From NCBI RefSeq assembly GCF_017488845.2, contig NZ_CP083370.1:1240001-1304000 (forward strand): a DNA stretch of 64,000 nt, given 5' to 3'. The translations under genes were made by a program, and so were the position numbers. The DNA is from Ensifer canadensis (GTDB lineage: Bacteria > Pseudomonadota > Alphaproteobacteria > Rhizobiales > Rhizobiaceae). Of the stretch, positions 8,627 through 17,286 are shown piece by piece (position 1 is the stretch's first letter; the number at the start of each line of letters is the position of its first letter). A model generated the notes under the pieces. The model was not told where the DNA came from. It made no database searches and worked only from the letters and a program-made list of their open reading frames with translations.

Positions 8627-9529
8627 ATGGATGAATTGATGAAAGGGTTGATCGTCGCATCCGCAATGCTTTTGCCGCTCGCTTACCCGGCGCGCGCCTG
8701 CGACGCGTTAGTGAAAACCTCGGAGGCTCTCAACAGGGGCGACGAGGTCGGGGCGCGGGCAGCGGCCGCGCCGGAGCGCACGAATGCATGTTCGAGTACC
8801 GAGGCAGCGCTTACCCGGCGTGTAGCGGCGCTAGCAACGTTCAATCGCATCGCCAACGCAGTCGGGGCCGGTGCCAGGCTCGATACTTTCGAGGGTGAGC
8901 TTGAAGCTGTGCTGAGCGACGTCGGTGGGCCTTGGCAGATCCTCGACGCGCTCGGCGACATCGACCGGGAGCGAAAGAACTATGAACGTGCGGCAACCTA
9001 TTACCAGCAGGCACTTGAGGATGCGGCCAACGAGGAACTGACGCCCGAGTGGATGGCGCCGGACAAGGCTTACATTCTGCGCCTCGATCGGCTCGCCTCC
9101 GAGATGCGGCTTGCAGCAATCAAGCCGGTGAAGCTTGCGATGCGCGGCGCCTGCAAGTTCTCCTATCGCGGTGTCTCGATCAGAAAGAAGGCGACGCCGG
9201 TTCGCTATGTCTTCGGAACAGCCGAGTTCACGCCTGAAGGGTTGCAGTCGGCAAAGGATTTGTTCGAGTGCCTGAAATCGGCAAAGGCGGATGCAATTAC
9301 CTTGATCGGCCATACTGATCCGATCGGCAGCGCTGAGGCGAACCTGAAACTGTCGTTGGCAAGGGCCGAGGCGCTTGCCAACTATCTTGTCGGTGCTGGC
9401 TACAAGGGCACCTGGACGACGATTGGCAAGGGCGAGGAGGAGCCGTTCAAACCGGATGATCCGGGTGCCTACGACGAAGCGATGCTACATCAGTTGGATC
9501 GCCGCGTCGAAGTTGATGTGGAGAAATAG
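8627..9529 (+). CDS. OmpA-family periplasmic protein with TPR-like N-terminal part
   Basis: The protein has 300 residues with a signal peptide ending ARA just before C25. ATG 8627 or ATG 8639 could be the start; the later one gives a tidier signal peptide. The middle (about 80-150) is helical and TPR-like (DIDRERKNYERAATYYQQAL). The C-terminal 110 residues are an OmpA/MotB-type domain with the typical LIGHTDPIGSAEANLKLSLA stretch, which binds diaminopimelate in peptidoglycan. It begins 10 bases after the cytochrome gene and ends 3 bases before the first caspase gene, so it is translated in the same unit. It probably anchors the other exported products to the cell wall; that role is inferred. 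Confidence 0.85.
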   Translation: MDELMKGLIVASAMLLPLAYPARACDALVKTSEALNRGDEVGARAAAAPERTNACSSTEAALTRRVAALATFNRIANAVGAGARLDTFEGELEAVLSDVGGPWQILDALGDIDRERKNYERAATYYQQALEDAANEELTPEWMAPDKAYILRLDRLASEMRLAAIKPVKLAMRGACKFSYRGVSIRKKATPVRYVFGTAEFTPEGLQSAKDLFECLKSAKADAITLIGHTDPIGSAEANLKLSLARAEALANYLVGAGYKGTWTTIGKGEEEPFKPDDPGAYDEAMLHQLDRRVEVDVEK

Positions 9530-9532
9530 GCT

Positions 9533-11086
9533 GTGCTGCGCAAGGCTCTGATTTCGTGCGCTTTCTTTAGTCTAGCGGGTCTGCCGGCGCTGGCGGCCAC
9601 GTCGGCGCTTGTCGTCGGCGTCGACGTCTATCCGCATGAGGTCAGCCTCGATGGCGCGGTCAAGGATGCGCGCGACGTTGCCCAGGCACTGAAGACGGCG
9701 GACGTCGGCACCATCCGCGAATTCATCAACGAAAAGGCGACGAAGGACGCGATCCGCGCCGGCTGGCTGGAACTTGTCGGTGCCGCGACAAAAGGCGACA
9801 TGATCATCTTCACTTATGCCGGTCACGGCGCCCAGATGCCGGAACTTGTCGCCGGCAGCGAGCCGGATGGGCTTGATGAGTTTCTGGAGTTGCCGGGATT
9901 CGATCGTAGCCGGGCCGAGGAGACGGCAAAGGAGATCATCGTCGACAATGAACTCAATGCCTGGTTCGCGGAAGCTGAGGCCAAGGGTGTCCAGGTGCTG
10001 TTTGTCTCCGACAGCTGTTATTCCGGCGGCATGAACCGATCGATCTCCGGCAAGACGCGGCTCGCACCGACGGTGCGGGCGCAGTTGCCGCCGCCGTCGC
10101 AAGAGGCGGTTTCCGGCGCGGCGGTGAAGGATGCGGACCTGTCGCAGGTGACTATCCTTGCCGCATCGCTTGAGAGCCAGCTGACACCGGAGGTGGTGAT
10201 TGAAGGCGAGCCGCGCGGCGCGCTCAGTTGGAGTTTCGCCCGCGCGCTTGAGGGGGCCGCCGATCGCGATGGCGACGGGCTGATTTCGCGGGTCGAACTC
10301 GAGGATTACGTCTTCTCCAACGTCAAGCTCCAGTCCGAGGCGCTGCAGGTGCCGAACTTCACACCACAGGTGCCGCGATCGGACAGGGAGATCGTCCTGT
10401 CGCTGCCGAGAAGTGCGGCGCTGGCAGACGGCAATGGTGCAGCAGCAACAGGCCGGTCGTCAAAGCTGAAGCCCGCCCGAGACATGGGTTGGACAGGAAC
10501 GCTGGCGCTCAGCGTCAACGGCACAGCGCCGACGCTTGAAAATGTCGGTGGCAGCGGTGTTCCCTATCGATGGGATGCCACGAGCGGCACATTCTACACG
10601 CCGAACGGCGACGTTGCCGGCGAACATGTCGCTGCCGACATGGTGCAGGGTGTGGTCGATAAATTCATCCTTCTTGATTTCCTGAAGGTGCTTGCCGCGC
10701 AGAACCCGGGCAAAGTCTCGCTGACGCCGGTCAAGGACATCTATTCATCAGGCGACCGCCTGAACTTCGACGCTCCGCAGTCCGGATACGCGAACATGCT
10801 GGTGTTCAATCTGGCTAATACCGGGGAAGTCCAGCTTCTCGATGCCCAGGTCTCGGGCTCCGGCAGCCATGTGTTCAAGCTCAGGGACCTGGAGGTGGTC
10901 AAACCTTTTGGCGCCGATCATCTTGTGGTCGTCTCGACAAACGCCCCGATCGATGCGGTGGTTGCTGCTTTATCCAGCCCAGGCGTCGAGGCATCCGAGT
11001 TTCTGCGCCTTCTGGAAGAGCGGCTGGACGGCACCGACAGTGCCGTCGCTATCCAACCGCTCTACACGCGGGAGCGCGGGCAATGA
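9533..11086 (+). CDS. Exported caspase-fold (peptidase C14) protein 1, with EF-hand-like loop
   Basis: This 517-residue protein starts with GTG and has a signal peptide (cleavage near ALA-A at 21-22). The caspase-haemoglobinase fold spans about 24-290, with the catalytic pair H98 in YAGHG and C162 in SDSCYSGG, so it should be an active cysteine peptidase, probably with basic (Arg/Lys) metacaspase-like preference. Residues 244-255, DRDGDGLISRVE, fit the canonical EF-hand calcium loop at every liganding position. The C-terminal 200 residues are beta-rich and may be a divergent DUF4384-like region. It starts three bases after the OmpA-like gene and overlaps the second caspase gene by four bases (ATGA). 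Exported caspase homologues are known in bacteria, but their targets are mostly undefined. Confidence 0.85.
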   Translation: MLRKALISCAFFSLAGLPALAATSALVVGVDVYPHEVSLDGAVKDARDVAQALKTADVGTIREFINEKATKDAIRAGWLELVGAATKGDMIIFTYAGHGAQMPELVAGSEPDGLDEFLELPGFDRSRAEETAKEIIVDNELNAWFAEAEAKGVQVLFVSDSCYSGGMNRSISGKTRLAPTVRAQLPPPSQEAVSGAAVKDADLSQVTILAASLESQLTPEVVIEGEPRGALSWSFARALEGAADRDGDGLISRVELEDYVFSNVKLQSEALQVPNFTPQVPRSDREIVLSLPRSAALADGNGAAATGRSSKLKPARDMGWTGTLALSVNGTAPTLENVGGSGVPYRWDATSGTFYTPNGDVAGEHVAADMVQGVVDKFILLDFLKVLAAQNPGKVSLTPVKDIYSSGDRLNFDAPQSGYANMLVFNLANTGEVQLLDAQVSGSGSHVFKLRDLEVVKPFGADHLVVVSTNAPIDAVVAALSSPGVEASEFLRLLEERLDGTDSAVAIQPLYTRERGQ

Positions 11087-12603
11087 CCGCGGACATCGGT
11101 GTCTGGCGTTTCCTGCTGCCGCTCATGGCGCTGGGGACCTGTTCGCCTGTCTTGGCTGCGGACCGGGCCTTGCTCATCGGGATAGGAAACTATCAGAACC
11201 TGCCGCCGAAGCTGTTCCTGCACGGCCCGAAAAACGACCTCGTTGCCATGGAAGGATTGCTGTCAGGCACACTCGGCTTCGATCGTTCCGCGATCCGAGT
11301 ACTGAAGGATGAGCAGGCGACGGGCGCGGCCATCCTGTCGTCGATCGAAGAATGGCTGGTCGCGGGCACGCAGCCCGGTGACCGGGCCTATCTCTATTAT
11401 TCGGGTCACGGTCTTCAGGTGACGGATCTCGATGACGACGAGGACGACGGCATGGATGAGGCGCTGGCGCCATTCGATCTGGTCGCCAAGAACAAGGATT
11501 GGGATGGCGCCATCACTGATGACGAGCTCGATGCCATCCTCGAACGCTTGAAGGGCAGGGCGGTGACCCTGGTGATCGACGCCTGTCACTCTGGCACGAT
11601 CTCGCGGTCGCTCTCCAACGATGTGTCCGCAGGCATCGACGGCGCGCGTTTCCTACCGCGCCCCGTGGCGAAACCGGTGGAGCAGGCACTGACGCGCGGG
11701 CTGCGGATCGATCTCGGCGTCGTCGACAAGCCGGCCCACGTCAACGAAAGCGGTACCGTTGCCTGGAGCGCAAGCGCGCCCTATCAGGTGGCCTGGGACG
11801 ATGTGCGGCTGCCCGTCGAAAGCCGTCACGGTGTCTTCACCGCGGCCTATGTCGCCGGGCAGATGGGGGCGGCGGCGGACGCGAACGCCAATGGCCTGAC
11901 CAGCAACGCCGAGCTTTTCGAATATGTCACGGTGCAATCTGCCGCTTACTGCGCCTCGCAGAAAAAATGCGAGACCCTCGACCCGCAACTGGAGACGAAG
12001 GCGCAGAACCTCGGTGCCAGTGCCATAGTGCCGGTACAGGCGCGTGCGGATGCGAAGGCTCGGTATCAGCCCGTTACCGGCAGCAGTACCGGCCAGGTAA
12101 GCTATCAGGATGCGAATGCAATCGATGCGGTCGGCGATATCGTCGGCAAGGCCGACGCTGGTGACGTGACCCTCGGCATCGACAGGCCAACGTCGATGAA
12201 GGCCGGTGACGTGTTCAAGCTGACGGTCGCAAGCAAGATTGCCGGGAGCCTCATCCTGCTCGACGTCAATGCAGAGGGCGCAGCAACCCAGATCTTTCCC
12301 AACGAGTTCGCGCAGAAGATTACCCCACTCAGCGCCAACGTGCCTTTGACACTGCCGGACGAATATTACGGCTTCGACTTCGAAGCATCGGGCGAAGGTG
12401 AGAGTGCGTTCGTTGCCCTGGTGGTCAACGATCCCGTTGATCTGGCGGCGGTCGCGCCGAAGGCACGGGGACTCAAGGTCGAGCTCCGCGCGCGCGAGAC
12501 CTTGAGCGAAATAGTCTCGCGGTTGCAGAAGACCTGGACCGAGGACCTGGATAAGCGCGGCATCCGCTGGTCGGTCGGTATGCTGCGCTATCACGTCGAG
12601 TGA
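11083..12603 (+). CDS. Exported caspase-fold (peptidase C14) protein 2, with EF-hand-like loop and DUF4384
   Basis: The 506-residue protein overlaps the preceding gene by ATGA, indicating translational coupling. A signal peptide ends near LAA-D at 26. The caspase domain has H109 in YYSGHG and C168 in DACHSGT, the standard metacaspase-type dyad. An acidic loop DDDEDDGMDE follows the histidine. Residues 266-277, DANANGLTSNAE, form a second, slightly degenerate EF-hand-like loop at the same place as in protein 1. Residues about 375-470 match DUF4384 (DVFKLTVASKIAGSLILLDV), also present in the tetra-haem protein two genes upstream. The operon ends 30 bases later at a strong terminator. The substrate and the trigger are unknown. 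Confidence 0.87.
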   Translation: MTADIGVWRFLLPLMALGTCSPVLAADRALLIGIGNYQNLPPKLFLHGPKNDLVAMEGLLSGTLGFDRSAIRVLKDEQATGAAILSSIEEWLVAGTQPGDRAYLYYSGHGLQVTDLDDDEDDGMDEALAPFDLVAKNKDWDGAITDDELDAILERLKGRAVTLVIDACHSGTISRSLSNDVSAGIDGARFLPRPVAKPVEQALTRGLRIDLGVVDKPAHVNESGTVAWSASAPYQVAWDDVRLPVESRHGVFTAAYVAGQMGAAADANANGLTSNAELFEYVTVQSAAYCASQKKCETLDPQLETKAQNLGASAIVPVQARADAKARYQPVTGSSTGQVSYQDANAIDAVGDIVGKADAGDVTLGIDRPTSMKAGDVFKLTVASKIAGSLILLDVNAEGAATQIFPNEFAQKITPLSANVPLTLPDEYYGFDFEASGEGESAFVALVVNDPVDLAAVAPKARGLKVELRARETLSEIVSRLQKTWTEDLDKRGIRWSVGMLRYHVE

Positions 12604-12631
12604 CCGCATTTCACGACGGCCAGATAGCAAA

Positions 12632-12656
12632 AAAGCCCGCCGGAAAGGCGGGCTTT
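12632..12656. terminator. Bidirectional terminator between caspase operon and aapP
   Basis: A 10-bp perfect stem AAAGCCCGCC/GGCGGGCTTT with a GGAAA loop lies between convergent genes. It has A-rich sequence on the left and T-rich sequence on the right, so it can stop transcription from both sides. Confidence 0.88.
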
Positions 12657-12680
12657 CTGTTTGAAGTCTAGCTCGGATGC

Positions 12681-13457
12681 CTAGTGCAGGATCTGGCTGA
12701 GGAAGAGCTTGGTGCGCTCATGCTGCGGATTGTCGAAGAACTCGGCAGGCGAGTTCTGTTCGACGATCTGGCCCTGGTCCATGAAGATCACGCGGTTGGC
12801 GACCTGGCGGGCAAAGCCCATTTCGTGGGTCACGCACAGCATGGTCATGCCTTCTTCAGCAAGGCCGACCATCGTATCGAGCACTTCCTTGACCATTTCC
12901 GGGTCGAGCGCCGAAGTGGGCTCATCAAACAGCAGGATTTTTGGCTTCATGCACAGCGAGCGGGCGATCGCCACGCGCTGCTGCTGACCGCCCGAAAGCT
13001 GGCCTGGATATTTGAGGGCCTGCTCTGGGATCTTGACGCGCTTCAGGAAGTGCATCGCGATTTCTTCGGCCTGCTTCTTCGGCATCTTGCGAACCCAGAT
13101 CGGTGCAAGCGTGCAGTTTTCCAGGATAGTCAGGTGCGGGAACAGGTTGAAGTGCTGGAACACCATGCCGACTTCGCGGCGCACTTCATCGATCTTCTTC
13201 AGGTCGTTGGTGAGCTCGATGCCGTCGACGACGATCTTGCCCTTCTGGTGCTCTTCCAGTCGGTTGATGCAGCGGATCATCGTCGATTTGCCGGAGCCCG
13301 ACGGGCCGGCGATGACGATACGCTCGCCCTTCATGACCTTCAGGTTGATGTCACGGAGAACGTGGAAGTCCCCGTACCATTTGTTCATTCCGTTGATTTC
13401 GACCGCAACGTCGGTCGCGGATACGGTCATCTTGGAAGCAGTGGCTGTATTTGCCAT
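12681..13457 (-). CDS. aapP: General L-amino acid ABC transporter, ATP-binding protein
   Basis: The 258-residue ATPase drives the Aap uptake (and efflux-capable) system for a broad range of L-amino acids in rhizobia. The motifs are complete: Walker [10 protein letters not shown]-loop, signature LSGGQQQR, Walker B ILLFDEP, and the switch histidine in CVTHEMG. It is the last gene of the minus-strand operon aapJ-aapQ-aapM-aapP, beginning 14 bases after aapM. The N-terminal 15 residues are a Thr/Ala-rich extension before the ABC fold. Together the four genes leave little doubt about the assignment. Confidence 0.96.
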   Translation of the reverse strand: MANTATASKMTVSATDVAVEINGMNKWYGDFHVLRDINLKVMKGERIVIAGPSGSGKSTMIRCINRLEEHQKGKIVVDGIELTNDLKKIDEVRREVGMVFQHFNLFPHLTILENCTLAPIWVRKMPKKQAEEIAMHFLKRVKIPEQALKYPGQLSGGQQQRVAIARSLCMKPKILLFDEPTSALDPEMVKEVLDTMVGLAEEGMTMLCVTHEMGFARQVANRVIFMDQGQIVEQNSPAEFFDNPQHERTKLFLSQILH

Positions 13458-13471
13458 GCGGTTCCCCCCTT

Positions 13472-14629
13472 TTATCGTTTATGGGCCGTGTCGAGCACAC
13501 GTTCCATGAAGCCTGAATAGCGCGACATACCAAAGCAGAAAAGCCAGAATATGAAGCCTGCGAAAATTAGCCCGGAGATCGGCGTGACCGCCGAGACCCA
13601 GTTGGCATCCGAGAAGTTCAGCCGGACGATGCCGAGCAGATCGAACATGCCGATGATCGAAACCAGCGACGTATCCTTGAACAGTCCGATGAAGGTGTTG
13701 ACGATGCCGGGGATCACCAGCTTCAGCGCCTGCGGCAGCACGATGAGGTTCATCTTCTGCCAGTAGCTGAGGCCGAGCGAATCGGCACCCTCATACTGCC
13801 CCTTGCCGATCGCCTGCAGACCGCCGCGCACCACCTCGGCCATATAGGCGGAGGCGAAGAACGACACGCCGATCAGCGCGCGCAGGAACTTGTCGAAGGT
13901 CACACCCTGCGGCAGGAACAGCGGCAGCATGACACTGGCCATGAACAGAACGGTGATGAGCGGGATGCCGCGCACAACTTCGATGAAGAACGTGCACAGC
14001 ATCTTGATCACCGGCATGGTCGATTTTCGGCCAAGCGCAAGCAGGATGCCTAGGGGCAGCGATACCGCGATGCCGACGAACGACAGCACCAGCGTCACCA
14101 TCAGGCCGCCCCACAGTGGGGTTTCGACGAAGGTCAGACCAAACCAACCGCCTGGCAAAAGGATAAGCGACAGGATCGGTAGCACGACGAGAAGCAGGAT
14201 CGCATTAATGTTCTTGTAGGGGACCTTCGGGATCAGCATCGGCGTCAGGAACAGGATGAACAGGATGCCGATGAGGGCCGGCCGCCAGCGCTCCTCGATC
14301 GGGTAACGCCCGAAGAGGAATTGGTCGAACTTGGCATTGACGAAGGCCCAGCACGCGCCGCTCCAGCCGTCCGGCTGCGAGCCGCCCTGTGCGACGGTGG
14401 CGCAGACCCCACGCCCGCCGCCCGTCCAGGCGGCATCGATGAAGAGCCATTGCACTGCCGGCGGTACGAGCCAGGCGAGCACGAGCAGGCTTATGATCGT
14501 AAGAATCGAATCCTTCGGCGTCGCAAAGAGGTTCTTGCGAAGCCAGTAGGCAAGGCCGCCCGTCAGTATGGGAGCGGGTGCAGCCTCGATCATCGAAGTG
14601 CGGACGAAATTTCCCTGGTGCGTGTTCAT
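13472..14629 (-). CDS. aapM: General L-amino acid ABC transporter, permease
   Basis: The 385-residue polytopic permease belongs to the polar amino acid (HisM/GlnP) group. It has an unusually long N-terminal half with extra helices and a periplasmic loop, as is typical of Aap and Bzt permeases. The conserved EAA-type loop near the C-terminus ([23 protein letters not shown]) contacts AapP. ATG 14629 has the ribosome site AAGGTAAG and fits the family. The frame is open 11 codons upstream. It starts four bases after aapQ, its heterodimer partner. Confidence 0.95.
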   Translation of the reverse strand: MNTHQGNFVRTSMIEAAPAPILTGGLAYWLRKNLFATPKDSILTIISLLVLAWLVPPAVQWLFIDAAWTGGGRGVCATVAQGGSQPDGWSGACWAFVNAKFDQFLFGRYPIEERWRPALIGILFILFLTPMLIPKVPYKNINAILLLVVLPILSLILLPGGWFGLTFVETPLWGGLMVTLVLSFVGIAVSLPLGILLALGRKSTMPVIKMLCTFFIEVVRGIPLITVLFMASVMLPLFLPQGVTFDKFLRALIGVSFFASAYMAEVVRGGLQAIGKGQYEGADSLGLSYWQKMNLIVLPQALKLVIPGIVNTFIGLFKDTSLVSIIGMFDLLGIVRLNFSDANWVSAVTPISGLIFAGFIFWLFCFGMSRYSGFMERVLDTAHKR

Positions 14630-14633
14630 GATC

Positions 14634-15827
14634 TTACCTTTCCACCAGGGCCATGCGGGCATTGAACCAGTTCATCAGCAAGGACGTCGACAGGCTCAAC
14701 GACAGGTAGACGATGATCCAGATCGACACGATCTCGACCGCTTGACCAGTCTGGTTGAGGATCGTTCCGCCGACGGCAACCAAGTCTGCGTAGCCGATGG
14801 CGATCGCCAGCGACGAGTTCTTGGTCAGGTTGAGATACTGGCTGGTGAGTGGCGGAATGATGATCCGCATCGCCTGCGGCACGACGACGAGGCGGGTCGT
14901 GAGACCGGGCCGGACGCCCAGCGCGTGGGCTGCCTCGGTCTGTCCCGTTGACACGCCACGGATACCTGCCCGAACGATTTCGGCGATAAAGGCTGCGGTA
15001 TAGAAGGAAAGCGCCAGGAACAGCGACAGGAACTCCGGTCCGATGACCGAGCCGCCGGTGAGGTTGAACTTGCCGGCGACCGGCACGTCGAAGGTGATCG
15101 GCGAACCCGTTGCAAGGAAGACAAGGAGCGGGAGGCCGACGACGAGGCCTAGCACTATCCACAGAACCGGGAGGCGCTGTCCGGTTGCTTCCTGCTTGAT
15201 GCGCGCATAGCGGGCCACGAAGAAGCTGGCGATGACGGCGATCACGAACGCGTAGAAGACATACTGCGAGCCGTCGCCGAAGACCGGCTTCGGAAAGGCA
15301 ATGCCGCGGTTGTTGAGGAAGATGTTGAGCGGCAGCGCTGCCGATTCCCGCGGTTGCGGAAGCACGGCCAGAACGCCGCTGTACCAGAAGAAGATGACCA
15401 GCAGCGGCGGGATGTTGCGGAACACTTCGACATAGGCGAGTGACAGTTTCGCGATCAGCCAATTGTGCGAGAGCCGCCCGATGCCGACAATGAAGCCGAT
15501 GATCGTTGCGGTGATGATGCCGGTCACGGCAACCAGCAGCGTATTGACGAAACCGACGACGAGCGCGCGCCCGTAGGTGGAATCGCTGGTATAGGCGATC
15601 AAGGACTGTCCGACGTCGAAACCGGCACGCCCCTTGAGGAAGCCGTAGCCGGACGCGATGTTCGCACGCTTGAGGTTTTCGATCGTGTTGTCCGCTATCC
15701 AATAGACGACGGCAACGAGGATAACGACGGTTATGACCTGGTAAAATATCCCGCGCACTTGCGGGTCGTTGATGAACGAGCCCGAAGGTTTGCTCTTCTC
15801 AGGCGTAGTTGTGACGCCAATCGCCAT
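14634..15827 (-). CDS. aapQ: General L-amino acid ABC transporter, permease
   Basis: The 397-residue inner-membrane permease partners AapM. There is a single N-terminal helix (residues about 27-45), a long extracytoplasmic loop, then the transport core. The EAA-type loop is [24 protein letters not shown]. The start at 15827 has the ribosome site AGAGG and yields the expected [14 protein letters not shown]-terminus. It follows aapJ after 93 bases that contain a strong hairpin, which probably sets a lower expression level for the membrane and ATPase genes than for the binding protein. Confidence 0.95.
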   Translation of the reverse strand: MAIGVTTTPEKSKPSGSFINDPQVRGIFYQVITVVILVAVVYWIADNTIENLKRANIASGYGFLKGRAGFDVGQSLIAYTSDSTYGRALVVGFVNTLLVAVTGIITATIIGFIVGIGRLSHNWLIAKLSLAYVEVFRNIPPLLVIFFWYSGVLAVLPQPRESAALPLNIFLNNRGIAFPKPVFGDGSQYVFYAFVIAVIASFFVARYARIKQEATGQRLPVLWIVLGLVVGLPLLVFLATGSPITFDVPVAGKFNLTGGSVIGPEFLSLFLALSFYTAAFIAEIVRAGIRGVSTGQTEAAHALGVRPGLTTRLVVVPQAMRIIIPPLTSQYLNLTKNSSLAIAIGYADLVAVGGTILNQTGQAVEIVSIWIIVYLSLSLSTSLLMNWFNARMALVER

Positions 15828-15878
15828 GCAATGCCTCTTTCCCCTTGTCACCCTTTTGGGTGTTTTTATCGTTGGGAT

Positions 15879-15902
15879 GGGGAAGCGGCGTGCCGCTTCC
15901 CC
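15879..15902 (-). promoter_or_regulatory. Intercistronic stem-loop after aapJ
   Basis: A near-perfect 10-11 bp stem GGGGAAGCGGC/GCCGCTTCCCC lies 18 bases past the aapJ stop. In the direction of transcription it is not followed by a U tract, so it looks like an mRNA-stabilising or attenuating element, as commonly found after periplasmic binding-protein genes, rather than a full terminator. Confidence 0.65.
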
Positions 15903-15920
15903 CTTTCGTGTCGGGCCGTC

Positions 15921-16946
15921 TTAACGGACCGGAGGAGCGTACTGAATTCCGCCCTTGCTCCACAGCGCGTTGAGGCCGCGTTCGATCTTCAGCGGGCTGC
16001 CGGCGCCAATGTTACGGTCGAAGACTTCGCCGTAGTTGCCGACTGCCTTGATGACGTTGACGGCCCATTCGTTGGTGAGGCCGAGGTCGGTGCCGATCTT
16101 GCTGTCAGCTTCGACGCCGAGGAAGCGCTGAACGTCCGGGTTGGTGGACTTCTTCATTTCTTCGACGTTTGCCTGCGTGACGCCGAACTCTTCGGCCTGG
16201 ATCAGCGCGTAGTGAACCCAGCTGACGATATCGAACCACTGGTCGTCACCCTGGCGGACGGCCGGACCAAGCGGCTCCTTCGAGATGATTTCCGGCAGGA
16301 TCATGTGATCGTCGGGCTTGGAAAGCGTCAGGCGCAGCGAATAGAGGCCCGACTGGTCGGTGGTGTAGACGTCGCAACGACCGGCGTCATAGGCCGCGTT
16401 CACTTCGTCGAGCTTTTCGAAGACGACCGGGTTGTACTGCAGGTTGTTGGACTTGAAATAGTCGGCAAGGTTGAGCTCGGTGGTGGTGCCGGTCTGTACG
16501 CAGACGGCGGCGCCGGAGAGTTCGAGGGCCGACTTAACGTTCAGGCCCTTGCGGACCATGAAGCCCTGGCCGTCGTAATAGTTGACCGGGCGGAAGTTGA
16601 AGCCGAGAGCGGTGTCGCGGTTGATCGTCCACGTGGTGTTACGGGCAAGCACGTCGACTTCACCGGACTGCAGGGCCGGGAAACGTTCCTTGGCCGAAGT
16701 GGGTGTGTATTTTACCTTGGAGCCATCCGCGAAGATCGCGGCAGCGATCGCCTTGCAATAATCAATGTCGAATCCGCTCCAGTTGCCCGAAGCGTCCGGG
16801 GCAGCGAAGCCGGCGAGGCCGGTATTCACGCCGCATTGGACAAAGCCCTTGGCCTTCACGTCATCGAGTGTCGCAGCCGAAGCCGCATGTGCGCCAATCC
16901 CCATGACAGCAGCGCCAACGAGGGCTGTCAGAATTCTTCTTGCCAT
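15921..16946 (-). CDS. aapJ: General L-amino acid ABC transporter, periplasmic binding protein
   Basis: The 341-residue solute-binding protein has a signal peptide MARRILTALVGAAVMGIGAH, with cleavage after ASA near residue 24. The mature part begins with the family's TLDDVKAKGFVQCGVN, and the GFDIDYCKAIAAAIF stretch is typical of polar amino acid binding proteins (SBP family 3). The ATG at 16946 has AAGG in the leader. The frame extends 70 codons upstream without homology. It is the first gene of the aap operon and faces metC across a 340-base divergent region. Confidence 0.96.
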   Translation of the reverse strand: MARRILTALVGAAVMGIGAHAASAATLDDVKAKGFVQCGVNTGLAGFAAPDASGNWSGFDIDYCKAIAAAIFADGSKVKYTPTSAKERFPALQSGEVDVLARNTTWTINRDTALGFNFRPVNYYDGQGFMVRKGLNVKSALELSGAAVCVQTGTTTELNLADYFKSNNLQYNPVVFEKLDEVNAAYDAGRCDVYTTDQSGLYSLRLTLSKPDDHMILPEIISKEPLGPAVRQGDDQWFDIVSWVHYALIQAEEFGVTQANVEEMKKSTNPDVQRFLGVEADSKIGTDLGLTNEWAVNVIKAVGNYGEVFDRNIGAGSPLKIERGLNALWSKGGIQYAPPVR

Positions 16947-17286
16947 TTTTAGAACCTTTTTCTGTTGTCGTTCGTTCCCGTCTGCACCAGCGCGTCTCCC
17001 TGCGCGTGCAGCCTCCGCCACCCTCATGGCGCGAGTGCAATCTATCTCATGCTCAAAATCAATGAGGGTCAAGAGACGTCGCCGATTTTCTGAACTTGCG
17101 AGTAAAAAACCTGAAATAAGCCAGAAGTTTAGGCAGGTTTTGCAGAGAACGGGCAATTGCTGGGCGAAAATTCGTCAATGGCTGCTGCTTTCGGTCGCAA
17201 AGCGCCTTTGTCGGATTTTGCCACTTGACCGCGGTTGTAGGGCGTTCGAAGAGTTCCGGATCGGTTTTTCAACATCGGAATATTCA
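16947..17286. other. Divergent regulatory region aapJ / metC
   Basis: This 340-base noncoding stretch is less GC-rich than its flanks. On the minus strand, CTTGAC with a weakly matching -10 region about 17 bases on (complement of 17044-17073) could start the aap transcript. On the plus strand, a CTTGAC near 17224 fits a sigma70 -35 element for metC, but its -10 is poor. I see no gene. Confidence 0.4.

Noticed and set aside
4009..12603. Interpretation of the caspase operon as an anti-phage or cell-suicide system
   Set aside because: Both caspases, the cytochrome and the OmpA-like protein carry export signals, and there is no nuclease, TIR, gasdermin or sensor typical of cytosolic defence. A periplasmic role is more likely.
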